Origin: Lysobacter_F sp035645555
GTDB taxonomy: Bacteria > Pseudomonadota > Gammaproteobacteria > Xanthomonadales > Xanthomonadaceae
Assembly (NCBI GenBank): GCA_035645555.1
Contig: DASQMI010000038.1
Span: 1 to 39,000, forward strand
Length of the DNA stretch: 39,000 nt
Reading direction: 5' to 3'
Position 1 is the stretch's first letter. Each line of letters starts with the position of its first letter. Below the pieces are notes generated by a model. It saw only the letters and a list, made by a program, of their open reading frames with translations, was not told where the DNA came from and made no database searches. A program made the translations under genes and the position numbers. Positions 1 through 7,608 of the stretch are shown piece by piece.

Positions 1-225
1 CTCCCGCGGCTGCTCCTCCGCGGCTGCCAACGACTGCGCCTGCTCGCGCTCGCGGGTGCGCTCGCTCGAGCGGCGGCCGTTGCGGCGCTGTTCGTCGCGC
101 TCACGCGCCGACTTGCGTGCGTCGGCGTCGCGCGCGCCCGCACCGGCAGTGTTCGATTGCGCCATCGCCAGCGGCGCGACCAGTCCGACCACGGCGGCGC
201 CCAGCAGCAGTGTGCGAAGTCTCAT
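1..225 (-). CDS. Partial secreted charged protein, unknown function (3' end outside window)
   Basis: I do not recognise this gene. The visible N-terminal 75 codons open with MRLRTLLLGAAVVGLVAPLAMAQ-like residues, a clear Sec signal peptide with a likely cleavage after AMA. The mature part is low-complexity and highly charged, rich in Arg, Glu, Asp, Gln and Ala, and probably disordered or coiled-coil. The ATG start is supported by a strong GGAAGGAG ribosome site a few bases upstream. It is divergent from parE, with about 230 bases between them. The product is probably periplasmic. The C-terminus lies beyond the window edge, so no domain can be assigned. Confidence 0.7.
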   Translation of the reverse strand, partial: MRLRTLLLGAAVVGLVAPLAMAQSNTAGAGARDADARKSARERDEQRRNGRRSSERTREREQAQSLAAAEEQPRE

Positions 226-459
226 GGCGTCATCTCCTTCCGAAAGCGGAAGCGCACGGTACGCCCGCACGCGGAAGCGGACGATGAAATGCGGGCTTGA
301 CCGTCTCCATCGGCGGCCGCCATCCTGCCGGTCTCGCAAAGGGGGACGGACGACACCCGCGTGGCCGGCAGCAAGGCTGCCACGCGCCGGCGTGTCGGCG
401 CGCCCTTCTTCCCGTTCCGGCCGCGGCTCGCCCGCGCCTCCTGCAGTAACTCCCATCGA

Positions 460-2349
460 ATGAGCAGCCGCTACAACGCCGCCGATATCGAAGTCCTGTC
501 CGGCCTGGAACCGGTCAAGCGCCGGCCCGGCATGTACACCGACACCGCACGCCCGAACCATCTGGCGCAGGAGGTGATCGACAACGCGGTGGACGAGGCG
601 CTGGCCGGGCACGCGCGCACGGTGGAGGTCACGCTGTACACCGACGGCAGCTGCGAGGTGGCCGACGACGGCCGCGGCATGCCGGTGGACCTGCACCCGG
701 AAGAGAAGATTCCGGGCGTCGAGCTGATCCTCACGCGCCTGCACGCGGGCGGCAAGTTCAGCAACAAGAACTACACGTTTTCCGGCGGCCTGCACGGCGT
801 CGGCGTCAGCGTGGTCAACGCGCTCTCGAAGAAGGTCGAGGTGTTCATCAAGCGCGAAGGCCAGGAATTCCGCATGGAGTTCCGCGACGGCGACCGCGCG
901 TCCAAGCTCGAAGCGGTCGGCACGGTCGGCAAGAAGAACACCGGTACCCGCCTGCGCTTCTGGCCGGATCCGAAGTACTTCGACACGCCGAAGTTCGCCG
1001 TGCGCGCGCTCAAGCACCTGCTGCGCGCCAAGGCGGTGCTGTGCCCGGGCCTGACCGTGCGCCTGTTCGACGAGGCCAGCGGCGAGCGCGTCGAGTGGTA
1101 CTACGAGGACGGCCTGCGCGACTACCTGCGCGGCGAACTCGAGGGCCGCGAGCTGTTGCCGCCGGACCTGTTCGTCGGTTCGCTGAAGAAGGACACCGAG
1201 ATCGTCGACTGGGCGGTGGCCTGGGTGCCGGACGGTGAGCTGGTGCAGGAGAGCTACGTCAACCTGATCCCGACCGCGCAGCACGGCACCCACGTCAACG
1301 GCCTGCGCACCGGCTTCACCGATGCGCTCCGGGAATTTTGCGACTTCCGCAACCTGCTGCCGCGCGGGGTGAAGCTGGCGCCGGAGGACGTGTGGGACCG
1401 GGTGTCGTTCGTGCTGTCGCTGAAGATGACCGACCCGCAGTTCTCCGGGCAGACCAAGGAGCGGCTGTCCTCGCGCCAGGCCGCCGGCTTCGTCGAAGGC
1501 GCTGCGCACGACGCGTTCTCGCTGTGGCTGAACCAGCACGTCGAGATGGGCGAGAAGATCGCGCAGATTGCGATCGAGCGCGCGGCACTGCGACTGAAGA
1601 CCGAGAAGCAGATCACCCGCAAGAAGGTGACGCAGGGCCCGGCGCTGCCGGGCAAGCTTGCCGACTGCAGCAGCCAGGACCTGTCGCGCACCGAGCTGTT
1701 CCTGGTCGAGGGCGACTCCGCCGGCGGCTCGGCGAAGCAGGCGCGCGACAAGGAGTTCCAGGCGATCCTTCCACTGCGCGGCAAGATCCTCAACACGTGG
1801 GAAGTGGCCTCCGGCAGCGTGCTCGCCTCGCAGGAAGTGCATGACCTCGCGGTCGCGATCGGCTGCGACCCCGGCAAGGACGATCTGTCCGGGCTGCGCT
1901 ACGGCAAGGTCATCATCCTGGCCGACGCCGACTCCGACGGGCTGCACATCGCCACCCTGCTCTCTGCGCTGTTCCTCAAGCACTTCCCGGCGCTGGTGCG
2001 CGCCGGCCACGTGTTCGTGGCGATGCCGCCGCTGTTCCGCGTCGACGTGGGCAAGCAGGTGTTCTACGCGCTCGACGAGGAGGAAAAGCGCCTGCTGCTG
2101 GAGCGCGTGCAGCGCGAGAAGATCAAGGGCCAGGTCAACGTCACCCGCTTCAAGGGCCTGGGCGAGATGAACCCGCAGCAGCTGCGCGAATCGACCATCC
2201 ACCCGGACACGCGCCGGCTGGTGCAGCTCACCGTCGACGACGATGCGCAGACCGAATCGTTGATGGACATGCTGCTCGCCAAGAAGCGCGCCGCCGACCG
2301 CAAGGCGTGGCTGGAGAGCAAGGGCGATCTCGCCACCCTCGAGGTCTGA
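460..2349 (+). CDS. parE: DNA topoisomerase IV subunit B
   Basis: ParE is the ATPase subunit of topoisomerase IV, which with ParC decatenates daughter chromosomes. The GHKL ATPase fold shows E38/N42 in EVIDNAVDEA, D70 in DDGRGMP and the lid GGLHGVGVSVVNALS. The TOPRIM domain shows E417 in LFLVEGDSAGGSA and the metal-binding DADSD at 489-493. At 629 aa it matches the usual ParE length of about 630, and the short linker argues for ParE over GyrB. I chose the ATG giving MSSRYNAADIEVLSGLEPV, because a GTG further upstream would add 33 Arg-rich residues that do not look like ParE. The ribosome site is weak. A TTGACC near 297 could be a -35 box, but no good -10 follows. Confidence 0.96.
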   Translation: MSSRYNAADIEVLSGLEPVKRRPGMYTDTARPNHLAQEVIDNAVDEALAGHARTVEVTLYTDGSCEVADDGRGMPVDLHPEEKIPGVELILTRLHAGGKFSNKNYTFSGGLHGVGVSVVNALSKKVEVFIKREGQEFRMEFRDGDRASKLEAVGTVGKKNTGTRLRFWPDPKYFDTPKFAVRALKHLLRAKAVLCPGLTVRLFDEASGERVEWYYEDGLRDYLRGELEGRELLPPDLFVGSLKKDTEIVDWAVAWVPDGELVQESYVNLIPTAQHGTHVNGLRTGFTDALREFCDFRNLLPRGVKLAPEDVWDRVSFVLSLKMTDPQFSGQTKERLSSRQAAGFVEGAAHDAFSLWLNQHVEMGEKIAQIAIERAALRLKTEKQITRKKVTQGPALPGKLADCSSQDLSRTELFLVEGDSAGGSAKQARDKEFQAILPLRGKILNTWEVASGSVLASQEVHDLAVAIGCDPGKDDLSGLRYGKVIILADADSDGLHIATLLSALFLKHFPALVRAGHVFVAMPPLFRVDVGKQVFYALDEEEKRLLLERVQREKIKGQVNVTRFKGLGEMNPQQLRESTIHPDTRRLVQLTVDDDAQTESLMDMLLAKKRAADRKAWLESKGDLATLEV

Positions 2350-2504
2350 CACGCGCTTGTGTGCGCCGCATGCAGGCGGCGTGAAGCAACCGTCGAGGTT
2401 GGGGGTTTTCCCGCGCGGCGCTGGGTTGAGGCCCGGATGGGTCGGCGCCGCCGGCGCACCGGAGGATCGCGGAGTGTCCCCCGCGCCCTCCTCCGGAGAC
2501 CGTC

Positions 2505-4985
2505 ATGCCCCTGCTGTCCCGTTCCCTGGTGCACGCGAGCGTGCTCGCGACTGCCATCCTCGCCACTCCGTTCCTCGCCGAGGCGCGCCGCCTCGACCAG
2601 CGGCTCGAATCGATGCTGCCGACGCTGAGCGCGTCGCAGCCGGTCGAGGTCATCGTCACGTTCCATGGCAAGGGCCCGCTCAGCGCCGAACAGCGCCAGC
2701 GCCTCGCCGCGCTCGGCCTCAGCGGACGCACGATGGATTCGCTGCCGATCGCCGGCGTGCTGGCGACGCCGTCGCAGATCCAGAGCCTGCTCGCGATGAA
2801 GGACGTGCGCTCGGTGTGGTTCAACGCACCGCTGCAGTACGAGAACCGCGAGGCGACCGCGCTCACCGGCGTCGACCGCCTGCGCACCGATCCGGCGCTG
2901 CGCCGCGATGGCCTGCCCTATTCCGGCCGCGGCATCGGCGTGCTGGTCAACGACTCCGGTGTCGACGCCACCCATCCCGACCTGGAGTTCGGCACCCACG
3001 TGGTGCAGAACGTCGCCGCGCAGGCCAACCTGCGCAACCTGACCGGGATCGGCCCGGTGACGCGCGTGGAGAACCTTCCGAACACCGACATCGGCGGCGG
3101 CCACGGCTCGCACGTCGCCGGTATCGTCGGCGGCACCGGCGAGGCCTCCGATCCGGCAGGCGCGTTCGAAGGCGTCGCGCCCGGCGCGTCGATCGTCGGC
3201 CATGGCTCCGGCGCTGCGCTGTTCATCCTCGACACGATCGGCGGCTTCGACTACGCGCTGACCAACCAGTACAAGTACAACATCCGGGTGGTGTCCAATT
3301 CGTTCGGCGATACCGGCGACGTCTGCACGCCATTCGATCCGGACGATCCGACCAATGTCGCCACCAAGGCGCTGGCTGACCGCGGCGTGGTGGTGGTGTT
3401 CTCCGCCGGCAACGCCGGCCCAGGTGAATGCACGATCACCGGCAACTTCAAGAAGGCGCCGTGGGTGGTCGCGGTCGCCGCCGGCGACAAGCAGGGCCGC
3501 CTCGCCAGCTTCTCCTCGCGCGGCGTCGATGGCGGCGGCGGCACCGCGGTGGTCGACGGCACGTCGATGACGTGGGTCGACCGGCCGACGGTCACCGCGC
3601 CGGGCGTGGACATCTATTCGGTGCGCGCCTCCACCGCCGATCCGACCTACCACGCCGGCATAGACGGCGAGATCGCCGAGATAGGCGAGAACAACGCGCT
3701 GTACTACACCAAGCTCAGCGGCACCTCGATGGCGGCGCCGCACGTGTCCGGCATCGTCGCGCTGATGCTGGAAGCCAACCCGTCGCTGGGCTGGCGCGAG
3801 GTGAAGCAGATCCTGCAGGCCACCGCGACCAACCTCCCGGGCGCGGCGGCCTGGGAAGCCGGCGCGGGTTACGTCAATGCGTACGCGGCGGTGCAGGCGG
3901 CGCTCGGCGCCGGCGGGTTCGGCAGCACCGTCAACAGCCAGCGCTCGTTCAACGCCAACGCGCTGGTCTCGGTCGCGGGCAGCCAGAATTACGCGGTCGA
4001 TTTCAGCCCGGTGGGCCCGACGGAGACGGTGACGTTCGAAGTCGGCAGCAACATCGCGCTGGTCAGCGCGCGCGCCAACGTCGGCACCAATACGGTCGCG
4101 ATCGTGCTCACCGACCCCAACGGCAAGCGCTACGGCTCGTCGATCGCGCTACCGGTGATCGGGCAGAACATCGCGGTGTCTGCGCCGGGCGTGGCCGGCA
4201 CTTGGTCGCTGACCGTGCGCGGCGTGGGCTCCGTGTCCGGCGTGGCGCTCGATCCGGCCAAGGTCACCAACGGTTACGGCACGCCAGGGACCGTCGACGT
4301 CAACGTCAAGCTGCTGCGCACCGACGGCTACACCGGCCTCGCCGACATCGCCGGCAATCCCGCGCAGCCGTTCATCGAGTACGCCGTGTCCAACCGGCTG
4401 GTCGACAGCTTCCCGGACGGCCGCTTCTACCCAGACGCGCCGCTCAAGCGCGGTGAGCTGGCGCAGTACCTGGTGATGGGCGCCGGCGTGCGGCAGACGC
4501 TGCCGTTCAACGCGCCGCCGAGCGCGCGCGACATCGGTCTGGCGCATCCGCTGTATCCGTTCGTCGAGTCCGCGGTCGCCACCGGCGCACCGCTGCGCAA
4601 CCTCGGCTATCGCGACGCGGGCGTGATCGGCCTGCTCGACGGCGCGTTCCGTCCCGACGACAGCGTGACCCGGGTGAGCCTCGCGTACTCGCTGGTGCAG
4701 AGCCTCGGCCTGCAATCGCAGGCGCAGGCCTTCAGCGGCACGCTGAGCGTGCTCGCCGACGGCAAGCGCGTGCCGATCGAGGATGCGGCGGCGATCCCGG
4801 CGAGCCTGCGCGGCTACGTGCAGCTCGCGCTCGACCTCGGCCTGATCAACGCGCGCTTCACCGTCACGCAGGGCCCGTACGACCTGCAGCCGACGCTGCG
4901 CGCGTACTTCGATCCGTCCACGGTGGTGACGCGCGGTGCGTACGCGGCGGCGGCGACGCGCCTGCTCGGCGTGGTCCGCCAGTAA
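2505..4985 (+). CDS. Secreted S8 subtilisin-like serine protease with C-terminal SLH repeats
   Basis: This is a secreted endopeptidase of 826 aa. The N-terminus is a signal peptide ending near LAEA (about residue 27), followed by an I9-like propeptide (about 45-105). The catalytic triad is visible as D150 (VNDSGVD), H200 (GGGHGSHVAG) and S408 (SGTSMAAPHVSG), with the oxyanion Asn in VVFSAGNAGPGE. A beta-rich segment follows, then three S-layer-homology-like repeats from about residue 620 (for example SFPDGRFYPDAPLKRGELAQ and GAFRPDDSVTRVSLA). The start has a CCGGAG ribosome site. It is a single-gene unit: 155 bases separate it from parE and a strong terminator follows. SLH tails are unusual in a Gram-negative protease. 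The family is certain; the target and the SLH ligand are unknown. Confidence 0.92.
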   Translation: MPLLSRSLVHASVLATAILATPFLAEARRLDQRLESMLPTLSASQPVEVIVTFHGKGPLSAEQRQRLAALGLSGRTMDSLPIAGVLATPSQIQSLLAMKDVRSVWFNAPLQYENREATALTGVDRLRTDPALRRDGLPYSGRGIGVLVNDSGVDATHPDLEFGTHVVQNVAAQANLRNLTGIGPVTRVENLPNTDIGGGHGSHVAGIVGGTGEASDPAGAFEGVAPGASIVGHGSGAALFILDTIGGFDYALTNQYKYNIRVVSNSFGDTGDVCTPFDPDDPTNVATKALADRGVVVVFSAGNAGPGECTITGNFKKAPWVVAVAAGDKQGRLASFSSRGVDGGGGTAVVDGTSMTWVDRPTVTAPGVDIYSVRASTADPTYHAGIDGEIAEIGENNALYYTKLSGTSMAAPHVSGIVALMLEANPSLGWREVKQILQATATNLPGAAAWEAGAGYVNAYAAVQAALGAGGFGSTVNSQRSFNANALVSVAGSQNYAVDFSPVGPTETVTFEVGSNIALVSARANVGTNTVAIVLTDPNGKRYGSSIALPVIGQNIAVSAPGVAGTWSLTVRGVGSVSGVALDPAKVTNGYGTPGTVDVNVKLLRTDGYTGLADIAGNPAQPFIEYAVSNRLVDSFPDGRFYPDAPLKRGELAQYLVMGAGVRQTLPFNAPPSARDIGLAHPLYPFVESAVATGAPLRNLGYRDAGVIGLLDGAFRPDDSVTRVSLAYSLVQSLGLQSQAQAFSGTLSVLADGKRVPIEDAAAIPASLRGYVQLALDLGLINARFTVTQGPYDLQPTLRAYFDPSTVVTRGAYAAAATRLLGVVRQ

Positions 4986-5014
4986 GCCGGCAGTTCGCGT
5001 TCCGCCCGTCACCC

Positions 5015-5049
5015 GCGAGCCCGCCTCCCCGCGGCGGGCTCGCTTTTTT
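5015..5049 (+). terminator. Rho-independent terminator after the subtilase gene
   Basis: A perfect 11-bp stem (GCGAGCCCGCC / GGCGGGCTCGC) with a 7-nt loop is followed directly by six T residues. It lies 30 bases after the protease stop codon and separates that gene from the lipoprotein gene downstream. Confidence 0.93.
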
Positions 5050-5124
5050 CCCGCTGCGGGCCGCCGCATCGATGCGCTGTACGCCGGTGTATGCTCGATG
5101 GCCCAACACCAACGGGACGTGCGG

Positions 5125-5601
5125 ATGAGAGCGATGCGGGGTGGGATGGCCGCGGCGATCGCGGCGCTGGCGCTGGTGGCCTGTGCGAGCGGGCCGGTGC
5201 GGCGGGTCTCGGAGCCGGCCGCGCGCATCCAGCAGCTGACGGTCGCCACCGACGGCAGCTGGTCGGTCGATCTGCGGCTCGAGAATTACAGCAGCATCCC
5301 GATGCGTTTCGACCGCGTGGCGCTCACGCTCGAAGTGGCCGGCGAAGGCGCGGGCACCGTGCAGGCCGAACCGAAACTCGACGTCGGCCCGGAGTCGGCC
5401 GACGTGGTGACGGTCCGCGTGACTCCGAGCGTCGCGGGCAAGCTCGCCGCCGCCGACGCGCTGGGTAGCGCGCGCGCGCTGCCCTACCGGCTCGCCGGCA
5501 CGGTGGCGGCGACGCCGGAGGACGACGACGAGCGCACGTTCGAAATCGAACTGCGCAGCGCGCTGAGCCCTGCGCCCGGCTTGCCGGGCGTGCTGCGCTG
5601 A
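5125..5601 (+). CDS. LEA14/WHy-like lipoprotein
   Basis: A predicted lipoprotein of 158 aa. The start MRAMRGGM gives basic residues, a hydrophobic stretch and the lipobox LVAC at about residues 18-21. The remaining sequence alternates polar and hydrophobic residues as in a beta-sandwich, and the part around SVDLRLENYSSIPMRFDRV resembles LEA-type-2/WHy domains, where an Asn-containing strand precedes a membrane-proximal loop. Such proteins in Xanthomonadales are of unknown role, usually placed at the inner or outer membrane facing the periplasm. An in-frame ATG at 5098 would add nine residues. It lies 28 bases before the acyl-CoA dehydrogenase gene and may be co-transcribed with it. The LEA assignment is from pattern only. 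Confidence 0.6.
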   Translation: MRAMRGGMAAAIAALALVACASGPVRRVSEPAARIQQLTVATDGSWSVDLRLENYSSIPMRFDRVALTLEVAGEGAGTVQAEPKLDVGPESADVVTVRVTPSVAGKLAAADALGSARALPYRLAGTVAATPEDDDERTFEIELRSALSPAPGLPGVLR

Positions 5602-5629
5602 CCTGGCGACACGGCCACCGGAGGGTCAC

Positions 5630-7429
5630 ATGAGCGCCTACCAAGCCCCGCTGCGCGACATGCGCTTCGTGCTGTTCGACGTACTGCGCGCGGACACCAC
5701 GTTCGCGCGGCTCGGTTTCGCCGACGCCACCCGCGAACTGGTCGATGCCGTGCTGGAGGAAGGCGCGCGGTTCACCGAAACCGTGCTCGCCCCGCTCAAC
5801 GCCGTCGGCGACCGCGAAGGCTGCCGTTACGACAAGGCGACCGGCACGGTCGGCACGCCACCCGGTTTCCGCGAGGCGTACGCCCGCTTCGTCGAGGGCG
5901 GCTGGAGCGGATTGACGGCGCCGGTCGAGTTCGGCGGCCAAGGCCTGCCGCACGCGGCGGGGGTGCCGATCAAGGAAATGATCGACGCCGGCAACCTCGC
6001 CTGGGGCAACTTCCCACTGCTCTCGCACGGCGCCACCGAGGCGCTGCTGCAGCACGGCGAAGACTGGCAACGCGAGCTGTTCCTCAAGCCGCTGGTGGAA
6101 GGCCGCTGGACCGGCACGATGTGCCTCACCGAGCCGCACTGCGGCACCGACCTCGGCCTGCTGAAGACGCGCGCCGAGCCGCTCGGCGACGGGCGTTACG
6201 CGATCAGCGGCACCAAGATCTTCATCACCGCCGGCGAGCACGACCTCACCGAGAACATCGTGCACCTTGTGCTCGCCCGCCTGCCCGACGCGCCGGCGGG
6301 CGTCAAAGGCATCTCGCTGTTCGTGGTGCCCAAGCGCAAGGTCGCGCGCGACGGCACGCTCGGCGAGCCGAACGCGGTGCGCTGCGGCGGCATCGAGCAC
6401 AAGATGGGCATCCACGCCTCGGCGACCTGCGTGTTGAACTTCGACGGCGCCGAAGGGTGGCTGGTCGGCCAGCCGCATCGGGGCCTGGCGGCCATGTTCA
6501 CCATGATGAACACGGCACGACTGGCGGTCGGCCTGCAGGGCCTCGGCCTGTCCGACCGTGCGCTGCAGAACGCCGTGCGCTACGCCCGCGAGCGCCTGCA
6601 GTCGCGCGCCCCGGGCGGTCCCGCGCAGCCGGACAAGCCGGCCGATCCGATCTTGGTCCACCCGGACGTGCGCCGCATGCTGCTGACCTGCAAGGCGCTG
6701 GTCGAGGGCGGCCGGGCGATGGGCTATCACGCTGCGCTGCTGGTCGACGAGGCGCATGCCGCCACCGAGGCGGCGCAGCGCGAACGCGCCGAGGCGCTGC
6801 TCGGCTTCATGACTCCGATCGTCAAGGCGTGCCTGACCGAATGGGCGGTGGAATGCACCTACCACGCGCTGCAGTGCTTCGGCGGTCACGGCTACATCGC
6901 CGAGCACGGCATGGAACAGCTCGCACGCGACGCGCGGATCACCACGCTGTACGAGGGCACCACCGGCATCCAGGCGATGGACCTGCTCGGCCGCAAGGTG
7001 CTGCAGATGCAGGGCGCGGGGCTGCGCACGATGCTCGAGGAGATCGCGGCGTTCTGCCGCGAGCAGGCCGGCAACGCCGCGGTCGCCGAGTTCCTGCCCG
7101 CCCTGCAGGCGCATGCCGAGGAGTGGCGGCAGCTCACCCAGCGCGTGGCCGAACGTGCGCAGGCCGAGCCGGCGGAAGTGGGCGCGGCGGCGTTCGACTA
7201 CCTGATGTTCTCCGGCTACGTCGCGCTGGCGTACTGGTGGGCGCGCAGCGTGTCCGCGGCGGAAGCGTCCGCGCACCCGGACGCGTTCAAGGCTGCCAAG
7301 CGCGAGACCGCGCGCTTCTTCTACGCCCGCCTGCTGCCGCGCACCCGGACCCACGCCGCGGCGATCGCCAGCGGTGTCGCGCCGCTGATGGCGCTCGACG
7401 CCGACGGCTTCGCTCTCGGGACCGGCTAG
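5630..7429 (+). CDS. Acyl-CoA dehydrogenase, long form with C-terminal domain
   Basis: An FAD-dependent acyl-CoA dehydrogenase of beta-oxidation, oxidising acyl-CoA to trans-2-enoyl-CoA. At 599 aa it belongs to the long class with an extra N-terminal helix (YQAPLRDMRFVLFDVL) and a C-terminal extension. Diagnostic segments are GTMCLTEPHCGTDLG in the middle beta domain and CFGGHGYIAEHGMEQLARD followed by TTLYEGTTGIQAMDL, where E442 is the likely catalytic base. The start has an ACCGGAGGG ribosome site. It follows the LEA-like lipoprotein gene and ends at a hairpin terminator. Chain-length preference cannot be read from the sequence, so I give no gene symbol. Confidence 0.92.
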   Translation: MSAYQAPLRDMRFVLFDVLRADTTFARLGFADATRELVDAVLEEGARFTETVLAPLNAVGDREGCRYDKATGTVGTPPGFREAYARFVEGGWSGLTAPVEFGGQGLPHAAGVPIKEMIDAGNLAWGNFPLLSHGATEALLQHGEDWQRELFLKPLVEGRWTGTMCLTEPHCGTDLGLLKTRAEPLGDGRYAISGTKIFITAGEHDLTENIVHLVLARLPDAPAGVKGISLFVVPKRKVARDGTLGEPNAVRCGGIEHKMGIHASATCVLNFDGAEGWLVGQPHRGLAAMFTMMNTARLAVGLQGLGLSDRALQNAVRYARERLQSRAPGGPAQPDKPADPILVHPDVRRMLLTCKALVEGGRAMGYHAALLVDEAHAATEAAQRERAEALLGFMTPIVKACLTEWAVECTYHALQCFGGHGYIAEHGMEQLARDARITTLYEGTTGIQAMDLLGRKVLQMQGAGLRTMLEEIAAFCREQAGNAAVAEFLPALQAHAEEWRQLTQRVAERAQAEPAEVGAAAFDYLMFSGYVALAYWWARSVSAAEASAHPDAFKAAKRETARFFYARLLPRTRTHAAAIASGVAPLMALDADGFALGTG

Positions 7430-7438
7430 CCGGAAAAG

Positions 7439-7467
7439 GAAACGGCGCGGGAGACCCGCGCCGTTTC
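7439..7467. terminator. Hairpin terminator between acyl-CoA dehydrogenase and tRNA-Val
   Basis: A perfect 13-bp stem (GAAACGGCGCGGG / CCCGCGCCGTTTC) closes a 3-nt loop. It lies just after the acyl-CoA dehydrogenase stop and just beyond the 3' end of the convergent tRNA-Val gene, so it could serve both strands. The T tract is only TTTC (plus) or the reverse of GGAAAAGGAAA (minus), the latter being T-rich. Confidence 0.75.
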
Positions 7468-7474
7468 ATGGATC

Positions 7475-7549
7475 TGGTGGGCGGTACAGGGTTCGAACCT
7501 GTGACCCCTACCATGTCAAGGTAGTGCTCTACCGCTGAGCTAACCGCCC
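7475..7549 (-). tRNA. tRNA-Val (anticodon GAC)
   Basis: The reverse strand folds as a full tRNA cloverleaf: acceptor GGGCGGT/ACCGCCC, D-arm TAGCTCAGCGGTAGAGC, anticodon stem CTACC/GGTAG with loop TTGACAT (anticodon GAC, valine), T-arm with GGTTCGAACC, discriminator A and an encoded CCA. A 6-bp hairpin (CCCGGC/GCCGGG) lies in the leader between its putative promoter and the mature 5' end. Confidence 0.97.
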
Positions 7550-7578
7550 ATACCCGGCAGCCGCCGGGCAGGCCGCGC

Positions 7579-7607
7579 AGTTTACTTGAGGCGCGGGAGC
7601 CGGACAA
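7579..7607 (-). promoter_or_regulatory. Putative sigma70 promoter of tRNA-Val
   Basis: On the minus strand TTGTCC is followed after 17 bases by TAAACT, each matching the consensus at four of six positions. Transcription would begin about 25 bases before the mature tRNA. The -35 box ends 1 base from the uvrB stop codon, so the tRNA promoter sits in the end of the uvrB transcription unit. Confidence 0.5.
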
Positions 7608-7608
7608 C

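Noticed and set aside
2364..2383. Hairpin CGCCGC/GCGGCG after parE as a terminator
   Set aside because: The 6-bp stem has no following T tract and is common by chance at this GC content.
2064..3743. Long minus-strand open frame opposite parE and the subtilase
   Set aside because: It is rich in Arg, Ala, Gly and His and lies antisense to two convincing genes. High-GC third positions produce such frames.
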